From positions 454,501 through 518,500 of the forward strand of contig JAMFTG010000049.1 in assembly GCA_023974075.1 (NCBI GenBank): a stretch of 64,000 nt of DNA. The letters run 5' to 3'. The notes below the pieces were generated by a model, which saw nothing but the letters and a program-made list of their open reading frames with translations, searched no databases and was not told the DNA's origin. The stretch comes from Chaenocephalus aceratus (lineage: Eukaryota > Chordata > Actinopteri > Perciformes > Channichthyidae). The position numbers and the translations under genes are program-made. Positions 10,990-25,090 of this stretch are shown here, piece by piece (within the stretch, counting starts at the first letter, position 1; every line of letters begins with the position of its first letter).

Positions 10990-10995
10990 TTTATT
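10990..10995 (-). terminator. Poly(A) signal of zinc-finger array A
   Basis: AATAAA on the minus strand, 56 bases after the array's stop codon. It is at the same place in blocks B (47601-47606) and C (57520-57525). Confidence 0.6.
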
Positions 10996-11050
10996 GTAAA
11001 CTGTGAAAAAAACAAATAGCTTAATTGCGGCTCCTACACTCTGAAACCCA

Positions 11051-11998
<948 letters not shown>

Positions 11999-12169
11999 CT
12001 AGAACAGACGGACAGAGAAAGAGAGAAAGTCAATCTAAAAAGCATAAATACACAAGTTAACACAATAAAAACTCACTTCATAAAGCTTGAGTTAACAAAA
12101 TACTACTTATCAACCGTTTGTCTTTATTAATTTGATACAGTAATGCAGCAATATTCTAACCAAAGTATA

Positions 12170-13106
<937 letters not shown>

Positions 13107-13111
13107 ACAAC

Positions 13112-16100
13112 ACACCCCTCCCCGTCGCTATATTACGTACAGGGTACCCCTTTCCCGTCATTTTCTACGGGCAGGGCGTCTCATTGCGGACACAGCGGAC
13201 CCCTTGCCCGTCAGGCTTCTACGGGCAGGGCGTCCCATGGACCTTCATAATGCCTATTTTAAGGTTCATTTGGCCATTAAAATGCATTTTGATCTCATTT
13301 TATGCGAGTAATGAGTTTTTATTTCTGATTATTTGTGCAGTACATGTACATGATGTTTAGTTTGCTAGTTATGACGAAGATTACTTCATGAATGTGTACA
13401 CATTCATGGTTGCTAAGGTGGTTGCTATGGACGCTGCAAAAGCTCCCAGACCACGTGATCAACAACAATGGCCGACCCTTCGTGTTATTCCCCGGTGGAA
13501 AATGACTATTTTAAGGTTCATTTGGCCATTAAAATGCGTTTTGATGTCATGTTGTATGCGTAATGAGTTTTTATTTCTGATTATTTGTGCAGTACATGTA
13601 CATGATGTTTAGTTTGCTAGTTATGACGAAGATTACCTTACGTCTGTGAGGAAAATACATGGGGCTCAGAGCCTCGTATTTTTAAAAACTTATTTTCCTT
13701 CTAATTTGTTATTCTTTTCAAAATAACACACTGTTATTTACTCACCAATAACACACAATTATCCTTGCTTTTATTTATTGGTTTAATTCCATAATCTCGG
13801 TCTTTTTTGGTGTTTGTCAGGAACTGAATTTCAAAATAAAAATAACCGGAAACAGACGTAGGCCTATAAGGGACAGTTCGAGCATCATTGCGATTGTCAA
13901 CATTTTTGAGTTTAGGATGGTCGAAGACACTACACTACCCAGAATCCCCAGCTATCGTTTAGGACTACTGTCCCCGTGATTACTTTTCAAGGTCTGGGAT
14001 TGGATGTTGGAGTGGCAGTGCGCCAAGGTTACAGCGTCAAACAGCTGTTTGAAATGGAACGAAACCACGCCAGACTATCCAAAACTGGAATCGAACGCCC
14101 CCCAGAACTACACACTACACTATTGTGTTTCGCAAAATGTTCTATGGGACGTCTCTACTGAACTTTTTCGTTTTTCCCAAAATTAGAAGTTGCCAATATT
14201 AAACACATTGGTGTTATCAAATGTAAAACATAATTAATAAATGGGTAAAAATCGCTGTCCATAATGCGCAGCATCAATATATAGCATTAATATACCCACA
14301 TCATTGATACTTTTTAATTCTACTCCACAACAATTCAGAGGTTAACCTGTTATTTTTACTCCACTACACTTATTTGAGTTACTTTGCAGATTCTGATTAA
14401 TTATGTGAAATAAAACAACCCTTAAATCAGACTTTAGTTACACCTGAGTAAAATTCAGGGAAGGTGATTGTCAAGTGCCAACAATCAGGAGAGATATTTG
14501 ATAGTTGGTGCTTGAGAAGACTAAACATGTATCTGCAATTGACATTAATGGAAACGAGTAATAAAGTATATTAATTACTCGTTATTCTCTACTAATAGTT
14601 AATTAAAGACTATATATTATGGCTATTTTGCACATCCCTTTCAAGATTTCAAGATTTTAAAGGTGTATTGACATATCATATACACAACTACGGTGTAGTT
14701 ATGCAATGAATGAAAAACTTGGGTCACAGGTCCCTCAACAGTGCATTACAAGACATCTATCAATATGTGTGTACCTCCACCATTAAACTGTCATATTCTG
14801 CACATTTCTTATTCTATCTACATACATAAGAGTATAATTAATGTGTATAATATCAGTTAAAATAAGTGCTTCAACATAGTTAACATTGCAGGAAAGCAAT
14901 ATATTAGACGTTAAGTACTTTGTATTTATCTGTAGATAGATACCCCCAACGTTTTTTTCTTATTTAAAAGAAGACCTTAATCTGTTATTTAATGTTTAAA
15001 TAAAGGTTAATTCGTTTTTCTGTTTTGCACCTCCTCCTATTAATATCTGTGTACATCCTGCACTAAATTGTTTTATTGAAGAGATCACTTATAGTATCTT
15101 CTTGATTTTTTATATTCTATATTTCTATCAAAGACCTTCTACTTTCCCCCTATGAAAGTATATGTACTCTTAATATTTTTTTAATCAAATATAACACATA
15201 AAAACAATAATTCAATAACGTGCTTTAACCACTAGGCACACAAGGTACACACAGACACTTGTATGTACAACATCTGAAGATGTGTAGTTTTATTCATGCT
15301 TTCACATAATTTTACAGCATATTGCTATACTATTTCAGACTCAGTATTTACATTCTCACATTCAAAATTCAATCCAATTCAAATCAATAATATCTTAAAA
15401 AACTACAAGTCCTTTTATATCAGCTGTGCACCGTTATAGTGTAAATATAATCTATCTATGAATTAGATCAAATGTAAAAGTCAGCCGAATTAGTGTTGAT
15501 ACTGCAAGGAGACGTATTGTGTGAAGAGAAATTGAGAAGTTTTTTTAATTGTTGATATTTATGATCCACGTCAAGTATTCAGTTTCGGCGGCATTTCTTC
15601 AGTTTTTCCAAAGGTCTTCTCATCAGGCGCTATAAATAAAGAACTACGGCAGATCTGTAATATTTAATGCAGCTGAACCGTGTATTACAATGCCGTTATG
15701 TGATGACTTTCAAAGATTAAAGCAAGAGCACTCGGAATTAAGTATTATTTTATTCTTTTAAAATGTTTTCGGATTTCATATAATATAAACACCAAATCCC
15801 AGCATGCATTGCGGCTAAAACATCCAATCAGCGTAGCTGAGAATCTTGGGTAATCGCTCGAAATGCCCACGTCTGTTTCCGGTTATTTTATTTTGAAATT
15901 CAGTTCCTGACGAACGCCAAAAAAGACCGAGATTATGGAATTAAACCAATAAATAAAAGCAAGGATAATTGTGTGTTATTGGTGAGTAAATAACAGTGTG
16001 TTATTTTGAAAAGAATAACAAATTAGAAGGAAAAAAAGATTTTAAAAATACGAGGCTCTGAGCCCCATGTATTTTCCTCACAGACGTAAGGTAATCTTCG

Positions 16101-16409
16101 TCATAACTAGCAAACTAAACATGTACATGTACTGCACAAATAATAAGAAATAAAAACTCATTACTCGCATACAATGACATCAAAACGCATTTTAATGGCC
16201 AAATGAACCTTAAAATAGGCATTATGAAGGTCCATGGGAAGCCCTGCCCGTAGAAACCTGACGGGCAAGGGGTCCGCTGTGTCCGCAATGAAGGTCTATG
16301 GGACGCCCTGCCCGTAGAAAATGACGGGAAAGGGGTACCCTGTACGTAATATAGCGACGGGGAGGGGCCCTGACCGTCCGTCAATATGTGACGGGATGGG
16401 AGTGAGAAA
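13112..16409. mobile_element. Foldback element 1 with long inverted repeats and CCCGT/ACGGG hairpin tips
   Basis: 13119-13860 and about 15880-16370 are inverted copies of each other; the left arm also has an internal duplication (about 13255-13390 and 13507-13630). The tips contain repeated short palindromes: CCCGT-N8-ACGGG at 13154-13171, TGCCCGT-N9-ACGGGCA at 13205-13227, and counterparts at 16245-16330. The interior matches foldback element 2 (31991-34898) in opposite orientation but carries no transposase. It sits inside a CA microsatellite: (CA)n ends on its left and resumes at 16410. The extreme left tip seems shorter than the right. Confidence 0.85.
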
Positions 16410-16432
16410 CACACACACACACACACACACAC
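16410..16432. repeat. (AC)n, continuation of the split microsatellite
   Basis: Short AC run directly after foldback element 1, most simply the far side of the CA array into which the element inserted. Confidence 0.8.
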
Positions 16433-16557
16433 AATTATTCCCCCTATTACCTGTTTTATGATTTCAGAGCCACAGGATTTCGTAGGACTTGACTTGCTTG
16501 ACTCTCACCCCAGTAACTTGAGACTTGCACATGTATGACTTACTCCCACCTCTGGTA

Positions 16558-19378
16558 GAAAGGAGACAGAGGGAGACGGCATCCTGTCACTGCGAGTCTC
16601 AGTATGCTCCTTTCCTCTAGCGTTTTGTTTTTTTGTCTAAACTTTGTCGTGTCTGTATGAAACGTCATTTTGAGAGACCATGCTTTTGATCCTGTGGATT
16701 ACATTGACCTTCTGCAGACCATGTCTGGCCATTCAACTTTCCAAGACACACCTGAGTGACAGCACGAACAGGTATGGCGAGGAGCCCCGGCCTCTGCGCT
16801 GCTACAGCCGCGAGGCTATGCTAGGGCTACAATGCGATCGGCCTCCTACGAATACACCAAGCCATCTGTGCTCTTCGTTATTGGATGAAAAACTCGGGGG
16901 AAAACCAGAGGAGGCGGTATTTGTGTGTATATTAATGATCTGTGGTGCCGATCATACTCAGTAAAATGTCAAACCTGCAATCCCAACGTAGAAATTCTCG
17001 GCATGACGTCAAGACCCTTTTATCTGCCTCGAGAATTCGGGTGTATTTTACAGTTTGTTGTTTACGTGCCTCCCAGCGGCAGAGGACACTGTGTTCACGA
17101 GCTGCAACTCAGCCACCCCGATGCACCGGCAATCGTGCTCGGGACATGAAGCAATGTCGCCTGGAGACTGTTACCTGGGTTCCAGCAGTGTGTTAGGGAT
17201 CACAGCAGGAAATACACTATCCTGCACAAATGCTTTGTTAATGATAAAGGAGCCTATGTGTCTAAATACAGACACCAATACTGACCTCTGATCATAATGT
17301 TGTGAATATGATACCAGTGGATAAGACCAAACTCAAGGGAACCAGAAAAGAAAGTAATAAATCACATGTGACTAAGGACATGAAACAAAGACTACGGAGC
17401 ACTTGAACAGACAGAGAGAGAACTGAAAGTCAAATTGAGGGAATCAAAACACAGAGAGAGCTTTTGGGAAATGCTTTTAAAGCCAAAGACCCCAAAAAAG
17501 TGTGGGACACCATGAGAACCGTGACAGGAATGACCTCTTCAGCTAAACCTATTGTGACGGACAAGACATACTTGATCCATACCAATGTGCCTATAAGCAA
17601 GGGGGTGGTACTGCTGCTGCTCTGGTTCACATCATCACTAAACATTTAGATAAACGTCACACCTATGCAAGAGCCCTCTCCCTAGACTTCTCAGCAGCGA
17701 CACAATACAAGCAGACATCTTGGTGTCAAGAATGGCCAAAATGGAAGTAAATCCATACCTGATTTACTGGTATGCCGCTTTCCTCACCAGGAGAGAGCAA
17801 CTTGACCAAACCCTGTCATCTGCCATCACAACCAATGTAGGGCCCCCAGGGCTGCGGGAGTTCAGCTGTGCTCTCAGCTTCTTTCAGCTTCTTTTGATGA
17901 CTTTACTGAATTGCTGTCTATAGTGTGTTTTGACTTTGACCGTCTAGTCATTGTTGGTGATTTTAACATCCATGTTGACAACCCCCAGGACAGAGGGCTG
18001 CTAAAGAACTGTTTTGTGTTCTTGATAACTATGGTGGGGACCCTCTCATGACATCCAACTATAGGCCCATCAGTATCTTACCCATAGCATCCAAGGTATT
18101 TGAGAAATTGATAGCCAAACAAATCATCAATCATCTCAACAACAGCTCCTTGTGTTCAAATTGAGAACCATAAGTCTAGTGTTTGTCAACTGGAGTACCA
18201 CAGGGCTCTGTATTGGGCCCAATCCTGTTTAGTATGTACGTAAATGATCTGCCTTCTGTGTGTGGAGAATGTGATGTATTAATGTATGCTGATGATACAG
18301 TTGTTTTTACTCATGGCAGAACCGCAGAAGAGGCTGCTACCAAGGTCCCTGATGTGTTGGAGAATATTACATCCTGGCTTAACAATAACTGTTTGCAACC
18401 AAATGTCTCAAAGACAGTGTGTATTTCTTCTCCAAGGGCCACAGCATTATAACAGAGCAAGATGTTTTCTTTTCTGGAAGGAGACTTCAGGTCGTCTCGG
18501 AGTACAAGTACTGAGGAGTACATATTGACACAAACCTCAATTTAAAACCCATATCAAAAAGGTCTGCAATAAAGTAAAGTCCAATCTGTGAAATTACAGA
18601 TACATTAGAAACTTGCTATCATCTGCAGCAGCTAAGCTATACCTTCACTCCATGGTCCTCTCCCACATCTACTACTGTCTGATCAGCTGGTCTGATGCTC
18701 ACTCTGCAGCTCTAAGGCCACTGGAATCACTGTATAAACAAGCACTCAGAACACGAGACACAAAGCCATTCCGGTATCATCATTGTCACATTGTTAAAAA
18801 GTATAATCTGTTCAGCTGGGGAAATCTCATAGTTTACAAAAACATCTGCTTAGCTTATAAGACCACTCGTGGGTTGGCTCCTCCTCCTCTGGCTGCATCA
18901 GCCTAAAGCCCACCTCAACCAGGGCTACTCGAGGTGCGGCTAGGGGAGACGCACCATCCCATTTAGGAAGAGCGCATTCAGCCAGGCTGTCTTTCATTCC
19001 ACGCATCCATCAATGGAATTCAATACCTCAACCAATGAGAGTCCTCATCCTACTACACATTCAAGCTCAGTGTTACAAAGTGGCTCATTGATAACCAACA
19101 GTGTCAGCACTGATGTGTGGGTGTAGGTGTGTGTATGAGTGCGTATTGTACATTTTGTATTATCATGACTTGCTCTCATCTGTATTCAGTGATGTCATCT
19201 ATTGTAAATATGTACAATGGTATAACAATGTCGTGGTATTTTTATTGTTGCTTTTAGGATGTCACCATCTGGCAAAGGGACTATCGGTGAAAACCAGCCT
19301 GTTGGCTAATCGAGTACTTTTACATTTTTTAATATGTTGCTTAATGAACACTGTCCCTTGTTTTAAATAGATCAATTC
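16558..19378 (+). mobile_element. Mosaic APE-type LINE, copy 1 (decayed)
   Basis: Coding pieces in several frames: endonuclease (near 16900-17110, motifs GGICVYIN and RPFYLPREF, then CYLGSSSV), a linker (WDTMRTVTGMT near 17500), a first RT piece (NPYLIYWYAAFLTRRE near 17752), then a second endonuclease-like motif (VGDFNIHVDNPQD near 17955). Next come an RT start (SNYRPISILP near 18056), the palm (GVPQGSVLGPILFSMYVNDLP near 18190, YADD at 18285-18296) and the C-terminal tail to about 18905. The repeated endonuclease and RT parts indicate a fusion of two LINE types. Copy 2 (minus, 37635-39417 and 46138-46435) has the same order. Stops and frameshifts throughout. The 5' end begins just after the ACTTGACTTG-family repeat. 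Confidence 0.8.
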
Positions 19379-19379
19379 A

Positions 19380-20112
19380 ATGGACTGACTCAGCATGTGA
19401 TGGAGCCCACGCACAGCAAGGGGCACACTCTGGACTTGATGATCTCAAAGGCTCACTTTGAAATCTATAAAGAGAGACTTGGCTTTTATCATTTGGAATT
19501 GTAAATTGGACGACAGTCTTTCTTCTCCGACATCATTGCCAAAAACAAAAACAATGCTACCGTGGACAGACTAACTAACCCCCCAGTGTCAGTATCCCCC
19601 CACTCAGAACACCAGACCAGCAGTCAGTGCCTCTGCATCAGGAACAGCAGATGTGTTGTCTCTGTGTCCACCTAACATCAATTCAGACACCATGACACAG
19701 TTCCATCAGATTAATGATAGAAACCTGGAGGACATTATTCAACTTCTGAAGTCCTCCTCCTGCTGCCTTGATATTATTCCAACAGGGGTTTTCAAAGATG
19801 CTTGTCCTTGCATGGCCTCAGATCTACTTCACATAGTAAACAAGTCTCTTCACTCAGGTGTTTTCCACAGGCCCTGAAAACTGCAGTCATTAAACCGCTC
19901 TTAAAAAAGAATAATCTAGATGCTTCAGTAATGACCAATTACAGGCCCATATCAAACCTCCCATTTCTAGGTAAGATCATTGAACAAGTAGTTTTTCAAC
20001 AGTTGAGTAACTTCTTGCATGTAAATAACTGTTTGGATGTGTTCCAGTCAGGCTTTCGTCCAAACCACAGCACTGAGACCGCTCTTGGAAAGGTCTTCAA
20101 TGACATCCACTT
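19380..20112 (+). mobile_element. L2-like LINE fragment (endonuclease end and RT start)
   Basis: Begins within the endonuclease tail (LTQHVMEPTHSKGHTLDLMI near 19385). It continues through a linker (19650-19870) to the RT N-terminal motifs LKTAVIKPLLKK, NYRPISNLPFLGKIIE (near 19938) and FQSGFRPNHSTETAL (near 20045), then breaks off at 20112. Frame changes occur near 19865. It is truncated at both ends. Confidence 0.85.
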
Positions 20113-20335
20113 ATGGCGCATTTCCACTGCAGGGCCTCGCACGGCTTAGCACGGTATAGTTAGGCCTTGGTAGGCCAGGCTCACTTTATGCTGCGTTTCC
20201 AATACAGTTTAGGAACTGGGGCAGTAACTATAGTAACGCACTGTAGGCGGAGCAGTAACTAAAAAGAAAAGCCCTTCAAAAATAACAACAAAAACATAAT
20301 AATAATAAAAACAGATATTCACTCTTAATAGTTTG
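20113..20335. other. DNA-transposon-like tip
   Basis: GGCGCATTTCCACTGCAGGG and the GCGTTTCCAATACAG words resemble ends of fish Harbinger/hAT MITEs. No second end or target duplication was found, so this is weak. Confidence 0.3.
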
Positions 20336-20379
20336 ATCGGTGCTCTCGATAAAGATCAGGAGCGCTGGATCGATATGAA

Positions 20380-21062
20380 CCGCGAAGCACACAAAATGGC
20401 GACGTCAGAGTTCCCGTTAGCCGGCAAACCTAAATCTCTTCGGTCAAAAATAATTTCCCTTTAGCGCAAAACCGCTTCAGTTGCGCCACTTATGTGACAG
20501 ACAAGAAGAGTATGTGACAGACAAGAAGAGTCAACTCTAATTAACACGTAATGTGGAGAAAGAGATGTCCTGGATGGGTTGATTGTGCGTTGATCTGTTG
20601 GTAATGCCTCGGGGTTCCGGTGGGCATGTAAACACATGCATAATGCTGCGCTATACTTTGTGGCCTCACCCGGTTGCATAGCGACACTTATTGTTCAGGT
20701 GTCTTTTAATAAGCAGGTAGTCTATCATTAGCTAGAACTAGCTGCATCTGATCGATATGGACATAAACGCGAGTGAAGTCTGATCTGACGGGAGAGAGAG
20801 ATCAGCTGCAGCGGTGAGCGGACAAAACACACACTTCAGGTTAGAATATCACACGTAGCTATTTTAATGACCTCTCAAACTACCGTAACTAGTTATAGAT
20901 ATGTTTAGTTTCACTGTCGGGTCCCTCACTACTGGATCCGCGAGCTGCATGATACTGGCATGATAGATTGCCCGATGGGGCACCCAGCAGGTGAGGCTTC
21001 CTTGCCCGAGCTAGATACTAGACGGCCCCGGGCCATCGGGCAGTCCTTAATGTCGAGCCCTG
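20380..21062. repeat. Interspersed repeat, copy of 44100-44840
   Basis: Direct-orientation match to 44100-44840 inside another transposon, with shared words AGTTCCCGTTAGCCGGCAAA, GTCCTGGATGGGTTGATTG and GGCCATCGGGCAGTCCTTAA. The last ~80 bases also occur inverted at about 35205-35280. The TATGTGACAGACAAGAA unit is tandemly doubled in both copies. Confidence 0.85.
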
Positions 21063-22330
21063 CGTCACACCCCGAGTAGTAGATGGCGCTCCGAGCTGAA
21101 TAAGGGCGTCAAATGAAGGCAAGACGCCCGCCTGGCGGAAACGCTGGAATTAGGAATATCTTGTGATGAAGTGCACACTGACCTGAGCTCCAGGGGCCTC
21201 CTTCTTCTCCTCCATGCTGCTCATCAGCTGTCCTGATGAAGACCACAGAGCTGCTTCATTATTAATATAATACAAATATTTAGATATCATTCATCATAAA
21301 CTGTCAGCAGTGAAGAGGAGGAATTCAAAGAGTTTATTCAATGATATGTTCTATTTCTAGATGCTTCTATGTAGTGTTTTATCACACCACGTGCAGTGCC
21401 TTGTCTCATCTGCTGCTGTGACGTAAACATGGTCCAAATGGATCCATGTGGTCAATGTGATGCTAAGCAGAGGAGAACATGATAGACTCTAACTTACAGC
21501 TCACAGTTAGTTCACTTTTATTTCATTAAAATGACTTTATTCACATAGAAAGTGACATTAATGGATGTTTGAACCACGGTTATAACGCTATCCGTGTGAA
21601 ACTATCACTAAGTTAACACAGAAAGCAAACATTAGCTAGTGAGACTGTTTAATGTACTCCATGTATACAGTATTTTCTGTATATTGTGTATTCTTTAGAT
21701 ACTCTAGTGATATGTGTCCTGTGTGTATACTTGCTGCTAATGCTTCATTTTTATTATCTTATTGCATCTTTTAAATATGTTTAACTCGTGTAATGCCTGA
21801 AAACACTTCTGCTGGGACACAATCATTTCCCAGTTTAAGATAAATCATTATTTAAATAAAGTATATCTATTTATCTAATGAGCTAAACCGTCGCTTAGCT
21901 TAGCGTTAGCAGCTAACTGAAGAACCCCATTCATTTCAATGGGAAAAATGCTACGTCGTGGTGAATGGCGATGCTAATAAGCTAGTTAGCATACATTTAA
22001 ACCCATATCTATGGCAAAGAGCACCAACACAACAACTCAAACCGTCTTAAAGACAACTGGTGTAATAAATAACTACATAAAGTCAGCTGAGCATTACAAA
22101 TCAACTGTTACTCCCCAGAGCCGAACTGAATATAACTGTAGCTGTTAGCCGTAGCGTTGTTTAGACTTTAGCTGTTGACTGTAGCTGTTAGCCTTTATTT
22201 AAAGATAGTTTGAGACTGTTGTGTTAAATAAGATAACTTCTGATTCGTGATTAACTGTAAGCTAACAGGTGTAAATACACGTAATGAAACCTCTGCATGT
22301 GTTTAATCCACTCACCTCTTCTTTTGTTCT
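21063..22330 (-). repeat. Inverted duplicate of 31250-31990 plus 34906-35215
   Basis: The reverse complement of this stretch is colinear with 31250-35215 once the foldback element at 31991-34898 is removed. It is an empty-site allele of that insertion (join ACTACATAGAAGCATC, minus strand, near 21360-21375). It contains TAGCTGTTAGC-rich sequence and a candidate micro-exon (separate entry). Confidence 0.85.
21183..21227 (-). CDS. Candidate 45-bp exon, copy 1
   Basis: Minus-strand exon between an AG acceptor and GT donor, identical in layout to 35043-35087 in the inverted duplicate. If translation starts within it, it encodes MSSMEEKKEAPGAQ. If it is joined to the 31251-31290-type exon it is read in another open frame. 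Short charged leader exons occur in several teleost multigene families, but I do not recognise this one. No downstream coding exon is visible. Confidence 0.3.
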
Positions 22331-22382
22331 TCTTCTTCTTTCTTCTTCTTCTGCTTCTTCTGCTTCTTCTTCTGCTTCTTTC
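22318..22382. repeat. (CTT)n / (GAA)n tract
   Basis: Imperfect CTT repeat. On the minus strand it is the GAA-rich tail following the 3' end of the I-clade LINE, merged with the GAAGAAGG-rich exon sequence of the duplicated block. Confidence 0.85.
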
Positions 22383-24230
22383 GTGTTTATTGGCGGTTGG
22401 CAAACCAACTTGTAGGTGCATTACCGCCACCAACTGGACTGGAGTGTGGACAAGAGACTATGCAGAAAACAATAAACAAAAGAAACAAAACAAAGAACCA
22501 AAACTCTAGATTATTTTAAATGTATCAATTTCTCTTAGAAACGTAATAATCTCACAATATATATTGCCTGGTGTTTTCCCTAACAGCCCTGATAGCGACA
22601 AGTCATGGAATGTTGCTTTCTTCAGTGTCTGGAAAAGCACATTTCTCTGAGTACTATATTTCCTGCAAAGCTAAAACATGCTCAACAGTTTCTGGCTGGC
22701 TGCAGTGTACACACTTTCCGGTTGGATGCTTTCCTGTTATACTTAAAGTATGGTTGAGACCTGTATGACCTATTCTCATCCCAGAAATGACATTTTCCTC
22801 CCTTCTTTCAAACCCCACCTTCCTTCCATCCCCCACATACCTTTGCATGTTATAAAGATGTCTTCCTGTATCACTCAGGTCCCAATGATCTTGCCATGTT
22901 GTTTGTGCATATTTCTGAATGAACGTTTGAACCTCCGCTTTGCTGAGTGGAACTTCTATGTCTATGTTCATACTTCTGAGTGTTTGTTTGGCCAGAATAT
23001 CCACCTGTTCATTACCCTCCACACCAACATGAGCAGACCCAGAGGAAACGAGTTGCTATGCCTCTGATTTGCATTTCATATACAATTAGAAATATTTCAT
23101 TTATTATGTCCGTTCTAGATGAAGGTCTGCCTGATCGTATACTCGATAATGCTGAAAAGCTGTCAGATGCAATTCCACTGTTATGTATTTCTTTCTCCTC
23201 TATCCATTTCAATGACAGCACCAATGCCAACAGCTCTGTGGTGTACTGACACATGGTCTGTTACCCTTTTCTCTATATGTGTATTACTCACTGGGTATAC
23301 ACTGCTGCCCCTGCACGCCCTGCCTCTGGGTCTTTGGAGCCATCTGTAAATATGATTGTTGAGTCTGAGTGATATCTTGCAAAGTGATTCTGGACTATGC
23401 ACCATACTGGTAGTTCTTTCTTTTCCTTTAACTCCTCTCGTACATTGAGGTCTGCACTTGGCAATGGGAACAACCAGGGTGGATGGACCAGATTGAGCTG
23501 TGGGGCAATACTGTATTTGATTCAAAGCTATACTTGCTGCTTTAACATCGCCAATCCATCCAGCACTTGTTAAATGTGACTCATTGTGCTCCCAGCAGTC
23601 TTTCAAGACACTTTTCTCAGGATGACTATCACTGTGCCCCTGAAGGTTTACCCAGAATGCAACATTAACTTCACTCTTCTTATCCTTAAAGGCATTTCTC
23701 CCATTTCCACCTGCATTGCTGATACTGGAGATGTTTTAAAAGCCACACATATTCTCAGGGCCTGAGCTTGTGGGACATCCAGCTCTTTAAGGTTAGATTC
23801 TGCTGCTGCCATGAACGCTACACACCCATCATCGAATACAGGTCTCATGAGCGCCCAATATATATTCAGAGGTGATGACCTACTCGCTCCCCACTCCTGC
23901 CCCGCCAAACACGAAGTACATTGTTGACCTTTTTACATTTATTTTGATCTTTCCTATATGACTGCTCCATGTTAGCTTTCCGTCAAACAAACACCAAGAA
24001 GTCTTATTGTATTAACCTGTTCAAGAGGTTGCTCATACCATTTTAACGATATAGGAGCAATGTTATGCCGTTTGGTAAAACAAATGGCCTGCGTCTGAGC
24101 TACTGACAGTTTGAATCCCCATTTATTTGTCCATTTCTCCACTTCAACTATTGCAGCTTGTATTTTCTTTCCAACATGTGCTACATTGCGGCCTCTTGTC
24201 CACAAAGCCCCATCATCTGATTAAAGACGT
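22383..24230 (-). mobile_element. I-clade LINE with RNase H domain (3' half)
   Basis: Minus-strand pieces in order: RT C-terminal part (24205-23972; FKLSVAQTQAICFTKR, then the LLGVCL motif), the post-RT region (23908-23648), then a full RNase H. RNase H motifs are FTDGSK (near 23345), TELLALVLSLKW (near 23230), ASDS (near 23165) and GNEQVDILAK (near 23010). After it come the GHTGLNHTL and C-x2-C...H tail (22760-22690, CVHCSQPETVEHVL). Family knowledge: RNase H after RT marks I/Nimb-type LINEs. The 3' end is near 22390 (conserved GGCGGTAATGCACC, minus) with a GAA tail. Frameshifts separate the pieces, so it is dead. Confidence 0.85.
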
Positions 24231-24274
24231 CATGCATCATTATATTGAACAGCAACGGACCACACACACTGCCT

Positions 24275-25090
24275 GATCTCACCAGAATGCGTGACTCCAC
24301 CACGACTCCTTGACACCGCATTGCGTGGTGGACTCACGAACTTTGTTACATTTACGTGTCGGCACCACGCAAACAACCCCAATGTAAAGTGAATGAGGCT
24401 ATTTTGTCGTGGTGCACACATGCATTTCTACAACAATTTTATTTGTATTCATAATTATTTTTATTTTTCGTCAGAATGTATTGTGGTGCATTAGTTACGA
24501 ATTTTGTTCTCAAAAAACAGATTTTTATTACATTAGTTAGCTTCAGCTGTGTCCAATAGATTGTTCCCTTTAGTTAACGTTAACGTTAGTTAACGTTTAG
24601 TTAACGTTTTTTAAAAGAACATTATATTCCGATTTGATCATGTCCCCTTTATTGTATTACGGAGAGCAATGTGAGCGTCCATTCCCATTGGATAACGCAG
24701 GATTTTACACCCGGAAGTAAGTATTCTCTGTCGATTGATGTCACAGTGATATCTGCACTACTCATGACTAAACACACCAGAGTATCCTTGTTGATTACAC
24801 AACATTGATCGGTTTAAATTGTGTGCAATGCTTTTGGGATTTTCCCCTTCGATTCGGAGAAACAAATATGTGTTCAGTTTAGATGGCCGAGACACTACAC
24901 TACCCAGAATCCTCAGCTATTGTTCCGCGTTGCCTCAAGCTCTGTGATTGGTTGACCTCCAACTGCATTCCATATGAAAAAAACGTTTCGTAAAAGATCA
25001 ATCATACTTTATTCAGCAGTGCTTGCTTTACTCTTTGAAAGTCATCACATGAATGCATTGTAAATATTACACATCTGTCGTAGTTCTTTA
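24275..25090. mobile_element. Foldback element 3, one end only, with CGTG/CACG hairpin tip
   Basis: The tip has three palindromes of the form CGTG-N7-CACG at 24290-24304, 24324-24338 and 24355-24369, and a damaged fourth near 24407. The inner part (24885-25085) matches the core of elements 1 and 2: ACACTACACTACCCAGAATC, then GAAAGTCATCACAT, then CGTAGTTCTTTATTTA. The other half is missing where a LINE begins near 25130. Confidence 0.7.
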
